Positions 1-9,042 of a DNA stretch of 64,000 bases are shown piece by piece. A program made the translations under genes and the position numbers. Numbering within the stretch: the first letter of the stretch is position 1; each line of letters opens with the position of its first letter. This DNA comes from Flavobacterium gawalongense (GTDB lineage: Bacteria > Bacteroidota > Bacteroidia > Flavobacteriales > Flavobacteriaceae). Location of the stretch: NCBI RefSeq assembly GCF_007097265.1, contig NZ_VJZP01000014.1, positions 22,569 to 86,568 on the forward strand. Direction: 5' to 3'. Under the pieces are notes generated by a model, which was not told where the DNA came from, made no database searches, and saw nothing but the letters and a program-made list of their open reading frames with translations.

Positions 1-811
1 CTTCATAATTAAGTTCGGCTGTAATGGAGTTGTAAAGCGCCAGATTTTCATATGCTTTTTGAAATTTACCATTTTTTAATAAAAATTTGGAATATTCTTG
101 GTGCGAAAAGGATAAATCTGATTTCTCATCCCCTTCATTTCCTAATCGTATAGCATTCTGGAAAAAGAAGTTGGCTTTTTCGATATCATTTTTATAACCA
201 TGATACATGCCGTTAAGCATGTTTAGTGCCACTAGAGTAGATGCATCACCATATTTTTTGTGGTATTGATTAATGTAATTTAAATAAGGTATTCCCTTGT
301 CAAAATCACCAATGTCAAAATAGGCCCAAGCTATATTGAGTTTTGTAAAAACAGTTTGGCTAAAATCACTTGTTTTGTTACTGTATTCCAGTGATTTTTT
401 ATAACAAACAATTCCTTTTTCATATTGTTTTTTATCAAAGCAATAAATGTTCCCTAAATTATTATAAAGCCAGTTTTTTAATTGATTATTATTGGTTTTA
501 TTAGCATAAATTAAGCCTTTGTTGTAGTAAAAAAAGGCTTTGTCAAATTCAGTTAATTCATCAAAATTGGCGCCAATTGTGTTGTAAATTGAGGCTATAA
601 GATTATCATCCTTAATAGCAATGGCATAATGTAAAGCGATTCTGGCTTTTACCAGAGATTTTTCAAAATGGCCCTTCTTCATGTATTGATTTGCCTCTTT
701 TGCCAATTGCGTGATTTCTTTTTTAGAAGGCGTTTTTTCTTGAGCAAAAAAAACAGTACTAAAAAAAAGTAGCAGTAAAATGGACACTATATTAATTCGA
801 AATTGAGACAT
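1..811 (-). CDS. TPR-containing sensor histidine kinase, N-terminal part (partial)
   Basis: The gene runs off the left edge, so only the first 270 residues are visible and no kinase domain is seen. Translation from the ATG at 809-811 starts MSQFRINIVSILLLLFFSTV and passes a signal peptide ending in FFAQ. It continues with helical tetratricopeptide-like repeats: AxxYNxIGxxFDEL, LYNNLGNIYCFDK, KLNIAWAYFDIGDFDKG, SFSHQEYSKFLLKNGKFQKA. Proteins of this layout (signal peptide, periplasmic TPRs, TM helix, HisKA_3 and HATPase) are a standard kinase class in Flavobacteria. The upstream same-strand gene, 24 bp away, is a NarL-type response regulator, which fits a kinase partner. The kinase identity is inferred from that context; a plain TPR protein is the alternative. 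Confidence 0.65.
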   Translation of the reverse strand, partial: MSQFRINIVSILLLLFFSTVFFAQEKTPSKKEITQLAKEANQYMKKGHFEKSLVKARIALHYAIAIKDDNLIASIYNTIGANFDELTEFDKAFFYYNKGLIYANKTNNNQLKNWLYNNLGNIYCFDKKQYEKGIVCYKKSLEYSNKTSDFSQTVFTKLNIAWAYFDIGDFDKGIPYLNYINQYHKKYGDASTLVALNMLNGMYHGYKNDIEKANFFFQNAIRLGNEGDEKSDLSFSHQEYSKFLLKNGKFQKAYENLALYNSITAELNYE

Positions 812-835
812 AAAAAAGGACTTTTACTGCTTAAT

Positions 836-1498
836 TTATGATTTAATCAAATTGTTTTTAATGGCATATTTGACTATGCTAATAGTATTCTTTGCTTTTA
901 GTTTTTTCATTATGTTTTTGCGGTGCGTTTCAACGGTATTTGTACTGATAAACAGTTGCTCGCTAATTTCCTTACCGCTGTATTCTAATGAAATCAAAGT
1001 GATGATTTCCAATTCGCGTCCTGTCAAAATCGAATTTGAAACCGGCTCGTATTTGTTTAGTTTTGGATTGTTCTTTATGAAAGAATTAAAGATTTTTTCT
1101 CGAACTGGTTTGCAAAAATATTCTTCTCCTCTCGAAATTGCCTCAATGGCTTCGACGATATTTTCACCGGCACATTGTTTTGTTAAATAACCACTAGCAC
1201 CAAGTTTCATGATTTCTTTTATCAATTTCAAGTCGTCATAACTGGAAAGAATAATAACCTTACAAGGAAATCCTTTTTCTGCGAATTCTTTAATGACCTC
1301 AATTCCATCTTTTTCAGGCATATTAATGTCCAATATGAGAATGTCAGATTTATTATTCGTAACATCATCATAAATGGTGCTTCCATTTAGCGAGAAACCC
1401 ACCACTTCATAATTAGGAATGGTTTGCAGTAAAGTAGAGATTCCATCAATAAGTATTTGATGGTCGTCTGCTAGATGGATTCTGATTTTTGTTTTCAT
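836..1498 (-). CDS. NarL/LuxR-family response regulator
   Basis: This is a 220-residue two-component response regulator. The receiver domain (about 1-125) has the acidic pair D11-D12, the phospho-acceptor D57 in ILILDINMP and the conserved lysine in GYLTK. The C-terminal LuxR-type helix-turn-helix (about 157-218) reads LTGRELEIITLI...GKEISEQLFISTNTVETHRK, the usual DNA-contacting signature. Length is normal for the family. It lies just upstream of the TPR protein at the left edge on the same strand, so the two probably form one operon and a kinase-regulator pair. The stimulus and targets cannot be read from sequence. Confidence 0.93.
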   Translation of the reverse strand: MKTKIRIHLADDHQILIDGISTLLQTIPNYEVVGFSLNGSTIYDDVTNNKSDILILDINMPEKDGIEVIKEFAEKGFPCKVIILSSYDDLKLIKEIMKLGASGYLTKQCAGENIVEAIEAISRGEEYFCKPVREKIFNSFIKNNPKLNKYEPVSNSILTGRELEIITLISLEYSGKEISEQLFISTNTVETHRKNIMKKLKAKNTISIVKYAIKNNLIKS

Positions 1499-1580
1499 AA
1501 TGGAATTACTAGGTCCAAATTTATAAAAATTAACGAGTCATTTAACAAGGTTTTTATTATTTTTAGAATATTATACGCAT

Positions 1581-1608
1581 AAAAAAACCCGAACTGTTAC
1601 ATTCGGGC
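1581..1608 (-). terminator. Rho-independent terminator after the DUF4293 gene
   Basis: On the minus strand CCCGAA (from 1607) and TTCGGG (to 1588) form a 6-bp stem with an 8-nt loop, followed by seven T (1587-1581). It lies 33 bp past the DUF4293 stop and upstream of the response regulator, so it separates the two transcripts. Confidence 0.8.
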
Positions 1609-1640
1609 TTTCTCCGCACTAATAAATTAAGTTTATAGGT

Positions 1641-2054
1641 TTACCTCAATCTGTCCACAGATTTTACAAGATCTTCATCCTTTTTGATGGCCTTATTAGC
1701 CAAGACTAATAATACGATAGCAACTATAGGTAGAAACATCCCAATACCTTTCTCCGAAACAGCTAGTGTTTCTCCAGATAAATTTAGTGAACGATATACA
1801 AACAATCCTAATAAAATTAAATTTAATATGATGTTCAATCTGCCAATAACAAATTGATTTTGTCTTTTCTTATAAGATACAATACTCAATAAAGTCAGCG
1901 TAGTGCTTAACCCGAATAATACAACATACACTTGGTCTTGCATAAAAAAATAATCCGAACCGTTATTCATTGTCCATAAAGGAATGAAAAATGGTAAAAT
2001 TCCTGTAACTACAAAAGCAAGAAATAAATAAATGGTTTGAATTCTTTGTATCAT
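1641..2054 (-). CDS. DUF4293 family membrane protein
   Basis: This 137-residue protein has four predicted membrane helices, at about 5-25 (IYLFLAFVVTGILPFFIPLW), 40-58, 72-90 and 103-122. The last 15 residues are charged and probably cytosolic. N-terminal MIQRIQTIYLFLA and overall size match DUF4293, a Bacteroidota family of unknown function commonly found next to rho. Here it is divergent from rho with 181 bp between the start codons, so the two probably share a promoter region. No catalytic motif is visible, and a function is not proposed. Confidence 0.8.
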   Translation of the reverse strand: MIQRIQTIYLFLAFVVTGILPFFIPLWTMNNGSDYFFMQDQVYVVLFGLSTTLTLLSIVSYKKRQNQFVIGRLNIILNLILLGLFVYRSLNLSGETLAVSEKGIGMFLPIVAIVLLVLANKAIKKDEDLVKSVDRLR

Positions 2055-2235
2055 GGTTTGAATTTGTTCTGCAAAAATATATTTTCTTTTTTATAAATGC
2101 TATTGTATGATTAAATTTTATTCGTATTATTGCATAACAATTCCGTAAGCACTTCATACTGCGGTTGATTCAAAATAAAAAAGTTTACTACCTATCTTTA
2201 CAATTTTCCAAATTAATTAAACTCAAAGAACATTC

Positions 2236-4008
2236 ATGTTTGATATTTCTGCATTAAAAGAAATGAAGCTATCTGAGCTTCAAGAAATAGCTAAATCAGC
2301 TAAAACCATAAAGTTTAACGGTGTAAAAAAAGAGACATTAATTAGTCATATTTTAGAGCATCAAGCGGCTAACGTTGATTCGATATTAGAAACAAAAAAG
2401 GAAAGTAACGTTGAAGACGATAAGCCTAAAAGAGCTCGAATCGTTCCTGTTAAAAAAGCAGCTATTCAAAAAACGGTAACAAATTCTCTTTTCGAAAAAG
2501 AAGAAACTGTAGTAGAAATAAGTACTCCAGTTGAAGCAAACCATCCGGTTGAAGTAATTACACCAGTTGAGGAAGTAAGTGAAATTACTGAAGCAGTAGA
2601 TGCAGGAAAAAAAGTAGGTAAGATTATTAAATTTAATAAATCGGCCTACGAAAAGAAAATTGCTTTAAAAAAGGATAAGGAAGAAGTAAAAGAAGCAACC
2701 AAAGAAAATGTAGAGGTTATAGATGTAGCAACTGAAGAAAAAACAGAAATTTCTGCTGCACCAGTAAAAAAAATAAACCCAAATCAATTGCATAAGCAGA
2801 ATCCTAACCAGAACCAAAACGGGAGCGGAAATGGGAATCAAAATCCGAATTTTAAAAATAAGAAAAGTAATTTTGCTGCTTCTGATTTTGAATTTGACGG
2901 AATTATAGAAAGTGAAGGCGTTCTTGAAATGATGCCTGATGGATATGGTTTCTTACGTTCTTCAGATTATAATTATTTGGCTTCGCCAGATGATATTTAT
3001 TTATCAACTTCTCAAATTAGATTGTTCGGTCTTAAAACCGGAGATACCGTAAAAGGAGTGGTTCGTCCACCAAAAGAAGGAGAAAAATTTTTCCCATTAG
3101 TAAGAGTTTTAAAAATAAACGGACACGATCCTCAAGTGGTTCGTGATAGGGTTTCATTCGAACATTTAACGCCTGTTTTTCCTTCAGAAAAATTCAAATT
3201 GGCTGAAAAGCAAAGCACTATTTCAACGCGAATTATCGATTTGTTTTCACCAATAGGAAAAGGACAACGTGGAATGATTGTGGCACAACCTAAAACAGGT
3301 AAAACCATGTTGCTTAAGGAAATTGCCAATGCAATTGCAGCGAATCATCCTGAAGTTTATTTGATTGTTTTATTGATAGATGAACGCCCGGAAGAGGTTA
3401 CAGACATGCAACGTAGTGTGCGTGGTGAAGTAATTGCTTCCACATTTGACAGAGAACCACAAGAGCACGTTAAAATTGCTAATATCGTTCTTGAAAAAGC
3501 AAAACGCTTGGTAGAATGTGGTCATGATGTAGTGATTCTATTGGATTCGATTACGCGTTTGGCGAGAGCATATAATACGGTTCAACCAGCATCTGGTAAA
3601 GTATTAAGTGGTGGTGTTGATGCAAATGCATTGCAAAAACCAAAACGTTTCTTTGGAGCTGCCCGTAATGTAGAAAATGGAGGTTCGTTAAGTATAATCG
3701 CTACTGCTCTGACAGAAACTGGTTCGAAAATGGACGAAGTTATTTTTGAAGAATTTAAAGGTACTGGTAATATGGAGTTGCAATTGGATAGAAAAATTGC
3801 TAACAAACGTATTTTTCCAGCTATCGATTTAACTTCTTCAAGTACAAGACGTGATGATATGTTATTGGATCAAAAAACATTACAGCGCATGTGGATTATG
3901 CGAAAATACCTTTCGGATATGAACCCGGTGGAAGCGATGGATTTTATCAATGACCGTTTCAAGAAAACCAAGAATAATGAAGAGTTTTTAATCTCAATGA
4001 ATGATTAA
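2236..4008 (+). CDS. rho: Transcription termination factor Rho
   Basis: This is the hexameric RNA-dependent ATPase that ends untranslated transcripts. At 590 residues it is much longer than the 419 of E. coli Rho. The Rho_N helical domain (about 1-45, [20 protein letters not shown]) is followed by about 170 residues of low-complexity sequence rich in K, E, V and N, including an [19 protein letters not shown] stretch. The RNA-binding cold-shock fold follows ([15 protein letters not shown], about 230). The ATPase domain has Walker A QPKTGKT near 355 and Walker [17 protein letters not shown] near 431. The insertion is usual for Bacteroidota Rho. The gene converges on the rsmB-like gene across a shared terminator. 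Confidence 0.98.
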   Translation: MFDISALKEMKLSELQEIAKSAKTIKFNGVKKETLISHILEHQAANVDSILETKKESNVEDDKPKRARIVPVKKAAIQKTVTNSLFEKEETVVEISTPVEANHPVEVITPVEEVSEITEAVDAGKKVGKIIKFNKSAYEKKIALKKDKEEVKEATKENVEVIDVATEEKTEISAAPVKKINPNQLHKQNPNQNQNGSGNGNQNPNFKNKKSNFAASDFEFDGIIESEGVLEMMPDGYGFLRSSDYNYLASPDDIYLSTSQIRLFGLKTGDTVKGVVRPPKEGEKFFPLVRVLKINGHDPQVVRDRVSFEHLTPVFPSEKFKLAEKQSTISTRIIDLFSPIGKGQRGMIVAQPKTGKTMLLKEIANAIAANHPEVYLIVLLIDERPEEVTDMQRSVRGEVIASTFDREPQEHVKIANIVLEKAKRLVECGHDVVILLDSITRLARAYNTVQPASGKVLSGGVDANALQKPKRFFGAARNVENGGSLSIIATALTETGSKMDEVIFEEFKGTGNMELQLDRKIANKRIFPAIDLTSSSTRRDDMLLDQKTLQRMWIMRKYLSDMNPVEAMDFINDRFKKTKNNEEFLISMND

Positions 4009-4064
4009 TAATTTAGTTTAACGTTTTTTTAGTTTAAGGTTTGAAGTTGAAAAAAGATTGAACC

Positions 4065-4126
4065 AAGAAAATAATCCCATAAAAAAGTCCTCGATTTCGA
4101 GGACTTTTTTATGGGATTATTTTCTT
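4065..4126. terminator. Bidirectional terminator, 62-nt perfect palindrome
   Basis: A 30-bp perfect stem with a 2-nt centre lies between the convergent rho and rsmB-like genes. The core is AAAAAAGTCCTCGA / TCGAGGACTTTTTT, so both strands end the hairpin in a T run. The outer arms (ATAATCCCAT / ATGGGATTAT) extend the palindrome well beyond what termination needs. Confidence 0.9.
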
Positions 4127-4151
4127 AAACCTTAAACCTTAAACCTTAAAC
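4124..4151. repeat. Four tandem copies of the heptamer CTTAAAC
   Basis: CTTAAAC is repeated four times without a mismatch from 4124 to 4151. It overlaps the outer right arm of the terminator and supplies the stop codon of the rsmB-like gene (4146-4148). A reverse-complement relative, GTTTAAGGTTT, lies at about 4031 on the other side of the hairpin. Confidence 0.85.
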
Positions 4152-5375
4152 CTTTTTAACTTCTTCTTTTCGTTCTAACAATGCCATATAGAATCCATCA
4201 AAACCAGATTCTGAAGCCAAGATTTTTTGGTCTTTAACAAAGTTGAATTGTTTACCGATATCAGTAGTCAAAAAACGGGCAATTTGTTCTTGATTTTCTG
4301 ATGGTAATATGGAACAAGTGGCATACACTAATTTACCACCGGGTTTTACAATTTTAGAATAACTTTCTAAAACTTCCGATTGTACTTTACGAATGTTATC
4401 GATAAACTCTGGTTTTAATTTCCATTTGGCATCTGGATTTCTTTTCAAAACTCCTAATCCGCTGCAAGGGGCATCAATTAAAACACGGTCTGCTTTTTCG
4501 TGTAATTTTTTGATAATTTTAGTTGAGTCAATAATACGGTATTCAATATTGAAAGCACCGTCTCTTTTGGCTCTGATTTTTAATTGCTTCAATTTGCTTT
4601 CATACAAATCCATAGCGATTAATTGTCCTTTGTTTTCCATCAAAGAGGCAATATGCAATGTTTTTCCACCTGCACCGGCGCATGTATCAACGACACGCAT
4701 TCCTGGTTTTACATCAAGGAAAGCAGCCACTAATTGGGAATTGGCATCTTGAACTTCAAAAAAACCTTGTTTAAAAGCGTCAGTTAGGAAAACGTTAGCT
4801 CTTTCTTTTAAAACTAAAGCATCTGGCTGATTTTTAAGCGTTTCTGTTTCAATGTTTAAATCCATTAAAATGGCGCGCAGCGCTTCTCTTGTTGTTTTAA
4901 GTGTGTTGACTCTTAGGATAACTTTGGCTGGTTGATTTTGAGCTGTTATTTCAGTTGCCCAAACTTTCTCACCTAATTCTTTAACTCCCAATTCATCTAT
5001 CCAATCCGGAATAGATTCTTTTAAGGCTCTCACTTTTGAAAGCTCGTCAAAACGTCCTTTTATTTTTCTTTCCGGAGTTCCTTCCAGTTGACGCCAATCA
5101 GGAATAGGGTAGCCTCTTAAAACTGCCCATACAGAAAACATTCTCCAAAGATTGTCTCTGTCAAAAGGTTCTTTTACTTCGGCTATTTCTGCGTATAATC
5201 TTTTCCAACGTACAATTTCGTAGATGGTTTCGGCAACAAATTTTCTGTCAGAGCTTCCCCAACGTTTGTCTTTTTTTAAGGATCTTGCTACCACTTTATC
5301 AGCATATTCACCTTCGTTAAAAATGGCATTTAAAGCGTCGATGGTAGTATAAACTAAATTTCTGTGTAATCTCAT
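4146..5375 (-). CDS. RsmB/NOP-family rRNA (cytosine-5) methyltransferase
   Basis: This 409-residue SAM-dependent RNA m5C methyltransferase belongs to the NOL1/NOP2/Sun family. The N-terminal part (about 1-130) is helical and NusB-like, as in RsmB. The catalytic domain carries the SAM-binding motif VDTCAGAGGKTLHIA, motif IV DAPCSGLG and motif VI ATCSILPSENQEQI; the cysteines in DAPCSG and ATCS are the release and nucleophilic cysteines of the family. No C-terminal PUA domain is seen. The likely substrate is 16S rRNA, but the exact cytosine is uncertain for Bacteroidota homologues. It stands alone, convergent with rho. Confidence 0.9.
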   Translation of the reverse strand: MRLHRNLVYTTIDALNAIFNEGEYADKVVARSLKKDKRWGSSDRKFVAETIYEIVRWKRLYAEIAEVKEPFDRDNLWRMFSVWAVLRGYPIPDWRQLEGTPERKIKGRFDELSKVRALKESIPDWIDELGVKELGEKVWATEITAQNQPAKVILRVNTLKTTREALRAILMDLNIETETLKNQPDALVLKERANVFLTDAFKQGFFEVQDANSQLVAAFLDVKPGMRVVDTCAGAGGKTLHIASLMENKGQLIAMDLYESKLKQLKIRAKRDGAFNIEYRIIDSTKIIKKLHEKADRVLIDAPCSGLGVLKRNPDAKWKLKPEFIDNIRKVQSEVLESYSKIVKPGGKLVYATCSILPSENQEQIARFLTTDIGKQFNFVKDQKILASESGFDGFYMALLERKEEVKKV

Positions 5376-5461
5376 TTTAAATAATTGAGGTGCAAAGGTA
5401 CTATTAATTGATTGAATGTTATGTTTTTAATAATGAATGTTGTTTTTAAATCTTTTGGCAT

Positions 5462-5493
5462 AAAAAAACACTGTAATCAAAACAGTGTTTTTT
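5462..5493 (-). terminator. Rho-independent terminator after kup
   Basis: CACTG (5469-5473) pairs with CAGTG (5483-5487), extended by A6/T6 on the outside, giving an 11-bp stem with a 9-nt loop. Read on the minus strand the hairpin ends in a run of T, placed 24 bp past the kup stop. The plus-strand reading also ends in T6. Confidence 0.8.
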
Positions 5494-5516
5494 AAAATTT
5501 TTTAAATGTAAAAAGG

Positions 5517-7478
5517 TTATTTAACTCTTGTTAATCCTATATTTTCCGGAGCATGAAGCACCATTGGAAATTTTTCTATTTTAACAGAGCTGCTGTCCAA
5601 ACCAAAGGCTCTTTCTTCAGATAAACTTAGTTTTTTAATAAAGAAATAGGAGTTCATGATTATTTTTTCATGCCAAAGTAAATCACTATCATTAGAAAGG
5701 AACTTTTCAGACAATACAAATTTGAAATCGCCTATAATATTATTTTTATTCAAAGATTCATATCTGCTGGTTATATCTACTTCTCCTTTTTGTACCATGT
5801 CTTTAATTACTTCTTTAAACATCAAGTTTATTTTTGTAGGTTCTCTAAACCCTAAATTAAAGTCAACTCGATACAAATCATCTTTGACCATTTCGGTTAC
5901 TTTATATTCCGTTTTATAAGGTTCCGTTAATATGTTTACGTGTACAAACCAATAAATATCGGCTCTTTTGGGTCTTTTTTGTAAAATGGAATACATTACT
6001 TTTTCTTCTATCTCATCCGTTCTGCCGGCATTGGTCATGTAAACTAAATGTGTAGCATATTTGGGTATAGATAAATCAGCACTTAATTCGACAAGTACTT
6101 TTTTGTAATCTTCAATTTTGACAATTTTTGTGTAACTCTTGTTGATTTTCTTCGCTAAATACCAAATTGTCATAATCGATATTAGTATTATGGCTATAAA
6201 AAGGGTTACATAACCACCATCTATAAATTTTGGTAGAATAGCAAAAAGAAAACTAAATTCAATAATCAGATAAACGGTAATTGTGGGAATCATAAAATAT
6301 AGTTTTACTCTTTTCATAATTAAATAAAAATTAAGTAAAATGGTGGTCATAATCATACATAAAACGATTGCTAAACCATAAGCATGTTCCATATTACTGG
6401 ATTCTTCAAAGTGCAATACAATACCAACACACCCCAAAAACAACAACCAGTTTATGGACGGAATATACAATTGTCCCTTTAGTTCAGTAGGATATTTAAT
6501 TTTAACTTTCGGCCAAAAATTTAATCGCATGGCTTCATTTATTAAAGTAAACGAACCACTAATCAATGCTTGTGATGCAATTACGGCAGCCGAAGTTGCA
6601 ATTACAATTCCAATAGGCTGAAACCAATCAGCCATTATTAAATAGAATGGGTTTCCATTTTTTCCGCCTAAACTTAACAATGTTTCCCCTTCATGATGAA
6701 TCAAATAGGCTGCTTGACCAAAATAGTTTAGAACCAAAGTACTTTTTACAAATATCCAGCTAATTCTAATATTTTTTCGTCCGCAATGTCCCATATCTGA
6801 GTACAATGCTTCGGCACCTGTGGTACATAAAAATACGGCACCTAACACAAAAAAACCTTCAGGATGAATACTCAATAGATGATAGGCATAATACGGATTT
6901 AGGGCTTTAAAAACTTCGGGATGTTTTGTAATCTGTATTAGTCCAAGAATTCCAAGCATACTAAACCAGATTAGCATCATTGGAGCAAAAAATCGACCAA
7001 CAAGTTTGGTTCCAAACTGCTGTATAGTAAAAAGTATGAATAAAATTCCAATAACTATAGGAATAGTATTTATTTCTGGGTAAAAAATTCTCATACCTTC
7101 AACGGCAGAGGATACTGATATAGGGGGGGTTATAATTCCATCGGCCAATAAGGCACTTCCTCCAATAATGGCGGGAACAATCAGCCATTGAATTTTTGTT
7201 TTTTTGACTAAGGCATATAATGCAAAAATTCCACCTTCACCGTGATTATCAGCACTCAAGGTAATGATTACGTATTTAATAGTGGTTTGTAGCGTAAGTG
7301 TCCAAAATACAGCTGAAATGCCTCCTAAAACAACTTCGGCATTAATAATGTGATCACCCAGTATGGCTCTCATTACATATAATGGTGAAGTTCCTATATC
7401 ACCGTAAATTATTCCTAATGAAACTAATAACCCGCCTAATGTCAATTTAGTATGCAAGTCTTTGTGCGATGCGCTCAT
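5517..7478 (-). CDS. kup: KUP-family potassium uptake permease
   Basis: This K+/H+ symporter of the inner membrane is 653 residues long, normal for KUP/HAK/KT. The family signature GIIYGDIGTSPLYVMRAI is at about 22-39. About twelve membrane helices follow (to about residue 450), including GGIFALYALVKK and the GSALLADGIITPPISV segment. The C-terminal 200 residues are a soluble cytosolic domain. It is a single-gene transcript: its own terminator lies downstream, and the gene upstream on the same strand ends in a terminator. Confidence 0.96.
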   Translation of the reverse strand: MSASHKDLHTKLTLGGLLVSLGIIYGDIGTSPLYVMRAILGDHIINAEVVLGGISAVFWTLTLQTTIKYVIITLSADNHGEGGIFALYALVKKTKIQWLIVPAIIGGSALLADGIITPPISVSSAVEGMRIFYPEINTIPIVIGILFILFTIQQFGTKLVGRFFAPMMLIWFSMLGILGLIQITKHPEVFKALNPYYAYHLLSIHPEGFFVLGAVFLCTTGAEALYSDMGHCGRKNIRISWIFVKSTLVLNYFGQAAYLIHHEGETLLSLGGKNGNPFYLIMADWFQPIGIVIATSAAVIASQALISGSFTLINEAMRLNFWPKVKIKYPTELKGQLYIPSINWLLFLGCVGIVLHFEESSNMEHAYGLAIVLCMIMTTILLNFYLIMKRVKLYFMIPTITVYLIIEFSFLFAILPKFIDGGYVTLFIAIILISIMTIWYLAKKINKSYTKIVKIEDYKKVLVELSADLSIPKYATHLVYMTNAGRTDEIEEKVMYSILQKRPKRADIYWFVHVNILTEPYKTEYKVTEMVKDDLYRVDFNLGFREPTKINLMFKEVIKDMVQKGEVDITSRYESLNKNNIIGDFKFVLSEKFLSNDSDLLWHEKIIMNSYFFIKKLSLSEERAFGLDSSSVKIEKFPMVLHAPENIGLTRVK

Positions 7479-7550
7479 GTATATTTTTTAAAAAACTTGT
7501 CAAATTTACACTTTTAAAATAAATTAGGGCTGTTTATTTAATAAAATGAC

Positions 7551-7579
7551 AAAAAAAAGCACAGTTGTTACAACCGTGC
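7551..7579 (-). terminator. Rho-independent terminator after the repeat protein gene
   Basis: GCACAGTT (7559-7566) and AACCGTGC (7572-7579) form an 8-bp stem with one G-T wobble and a GTTAC loop; eight T follow on the minus strand. It lies 24 bp past the stop of the repeat protein. Confidence 0.85.
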
Positions 7580-7602
7580 TTTTTAATTTATTATAGTGTG
7601 TT

Positions 7603-8928
7603 TTAAGACCTTCTGTTGTCATTTCTTGATGAAGAATTTCCTCTTTGTTGTTCTGCTCTTTGCGGAGCTGATTCTCTTGAAGAGTTACCTCTGTTTTGAG
7701 ATTCTGCTCTTTGTGGGGCAGCTTCTCTGGAAGGATTCGCTCTGTTTTGAGAATAGTCTCTTTGTGATTCTGCTCTTTGTGGGGCAGCTTCTCTGGAAGG
7801 ATTCGCTCTGTTTTGAGAATAGTCTCTTTGAGATTCTGCTCTTTGTGGGGCAGCTTCTCTGGAAGGATTTGTTCTGTTTTGAGAATAATCTCTTTGTGAA
7901 TTAGTTTTTTGTGGCGCTGCTTCTCTGGAAGGATTTGTTCTGTTTTGAGAATAATCTCTTTGTGAATTAGTTCTTTGTGGCGCTGCTTCTCTGGAAGGAT
8001 TTGTTCTGTTTTGAGAATAGTCTCTTTGTGAATTAGCTCTTTGTGGGGTTGCTTCTCTAGAAGGATTTGTTCTGTTTTGAGAATAATCTCTTTGTGAATT
8101 AGTTCTTTGTGGCGCTGCTTCTCTGGAAGGATTCGTTCTGCTTTGAGAATACCCTTTTTCGTTTCTTGTACCAACATTTCTAACACCTCTTCTTTGGTCT
8201 AATTCATAACGATTTGTTACTTGAGAATTTCTTCTTGAAAAAGCATAATTCGGATGTTGTCTTTCATAGTCATTTGAACGTCTCGTGCTATATAATTCTA
8301 CCGCTCGATTACTTCTTCTGTAGTTAACATAATTGTAATTGTTATTTATGTTTAAACTAATGTTGATGTTATTTCTATATCTGAAAACCGGGAATGGATT
8401 CCATGCATAATAATAAGAAGGATAATATCCCCAATTCCAAGTTGAATAATAAGGGCGGTAATTAGAACTCCAGAAAGAAGCATAAATAAGCGGTGTGCTG
8501 TAATACACAGGCTCGTAAATGTAATTTTGGCCATACATGTACACATCGCCTACAACTTGTACGTGAATATTGTTGTATCTGTCTTTCTCAACGTCAATTG
8601 TAGCAACGTCTTGATATACCTCGCGATCAAGAACAGATTGAATGATGATTACGTGAGTTCGATTTTCTACGGTTTCAATTACGCGTAAATAATCAACTTC
8701 ATTGTCATTATTTAAATCCAAATTTGATATTTGAAGCTTTGGGTCATTTAACCGTCTTTCGAAATCCTGAAGATCTCTCGAATCCCCAAAAATTGATGCA
8801 ACCGCACGTAAATCTAAGTTATCACTAATCTCAGAATTCATGGCATTTATTGTTGTTCTATCTTGCGCTTGTATTTGTGTTGCGAAAACAGAAGTCAATA
8901 GACTTAAAAGGAGTAGTTTCGTTTTCAT
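7603..8928 (-). CDS. Exported protein with 22-residue Ser/Arg/Asn/Gln repeats
   Basis: I do not recognise a named family. The start is placed at the ATG at 8926-8928 (MKTKLLLLSLLTSVFATQIQAQ), which gives a clean signal peptide; an in-frame ATG 39 bp upstream would spoil it. The 441-residue protein has a folded N-terminal half with an EF-hand-like loop (DLNNDNEVDYL) and a Tyr/Trp/Asn-rich region around 130-190. A C-terminal half follows, built of seven copies of YSQNRTNPSREAAPQRTNSQ-RD (22 residues) and a degenerate eighth. The tail is very basic and probably disordered, so RNA, surface or polyanion binding is possible. It is monocistronic. Confidence 0.8.
   Translation of the reverse strand: MKTKLLLLSLLTSVFATQIQAQDRTTINAMNSEISDNLDLRAVASIFGDSRDLQDFERRLNDPKLQISNLDLNNDNEVDYLRVIETVENRTHVIIIQSVLDREVYQDVATIDVEKDRYNNIHVQVVGDVYMYGQNYIYEPVYYSTPLIYASFWSSNYRPYYSTWNWGYYPSYYYAWNPFPVFRYRNNINISLNINNNYNYVNYRRSNRAVELYSTRRSNDYERQHPNYAFSRRNSQVTNRYELDQRRGVRNVGTRNEKGYSQSRTNPSREAAPQRTNSQRDYSQNRTNPSREATPQRANSQRDYSQNRTNPSREAAPQRTNSQRDYSQNRTNPSREAAPQKTNSQRDYSQNRTNPSREAAPQRAESQRDYSQNRANPSREAAPQRAESQRDYSQNRANPSREAAPQRAESQNRGNSSRESAPQRAEQQRGNSSSRNDNRRS
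7690..8151 (-). repeat. 66-bp tandem repeat array (7 units) inside the exported protein gene
   Basis: Seven 66-bp units, nearly identical at nucleotide level, encode the 22-residue protein repeat. Variation between units is concentrated at a few codons (TNSQ/ANSQ/AESQ, AAPQ/ATPQ, NRT/NRA). The period is a multiple of three, so a second frame on the same strand also stays open across the array; that is a by-product. Such arrays typically change copy number by slippage or recombination. Confidence 0.92.
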
Positions 8929-9042
8929 AATTAATGTTATTAAGTTTAATGTTTTCTGAATATTCAATTACTGTGCCAATAAATTAGGCATCCATTGGTA
9001 TTAACATTTTTAATTGTAAATTCGTCATAAAAATCATATAAA

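Noticed and set aside
852..1190. A plus-strand open frame of 112 codons opposite the response regulator
   Set aside because: The minus strand encodes clear receiver and LuxR motifs; the plus-strand product is a hydrophobic shadow.
7690..8151. CRISPR-like regular repeats
   Set aside because: Units are 66 bp with no variable spacers, lie in frame in a gene and encode a 22-residue repeat.
7524..8186. A 220-codon open frame on the same strand as the repeat protein, with ILKTERILPEKLPHKEQNHK-type repeats
   Set aside because: It stays open because the repeat period of 66 bp is a multiple of three. It has no folded part, ends past the terminator, and the overlapping frame has a signal peptide and a conserved N-terminal half.
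8929..8967. A 13-codon N-terminal extension of the repeat protein
   Set aside because: It puts charged residues before the signal peptide; the internal ATG gives a normal one.
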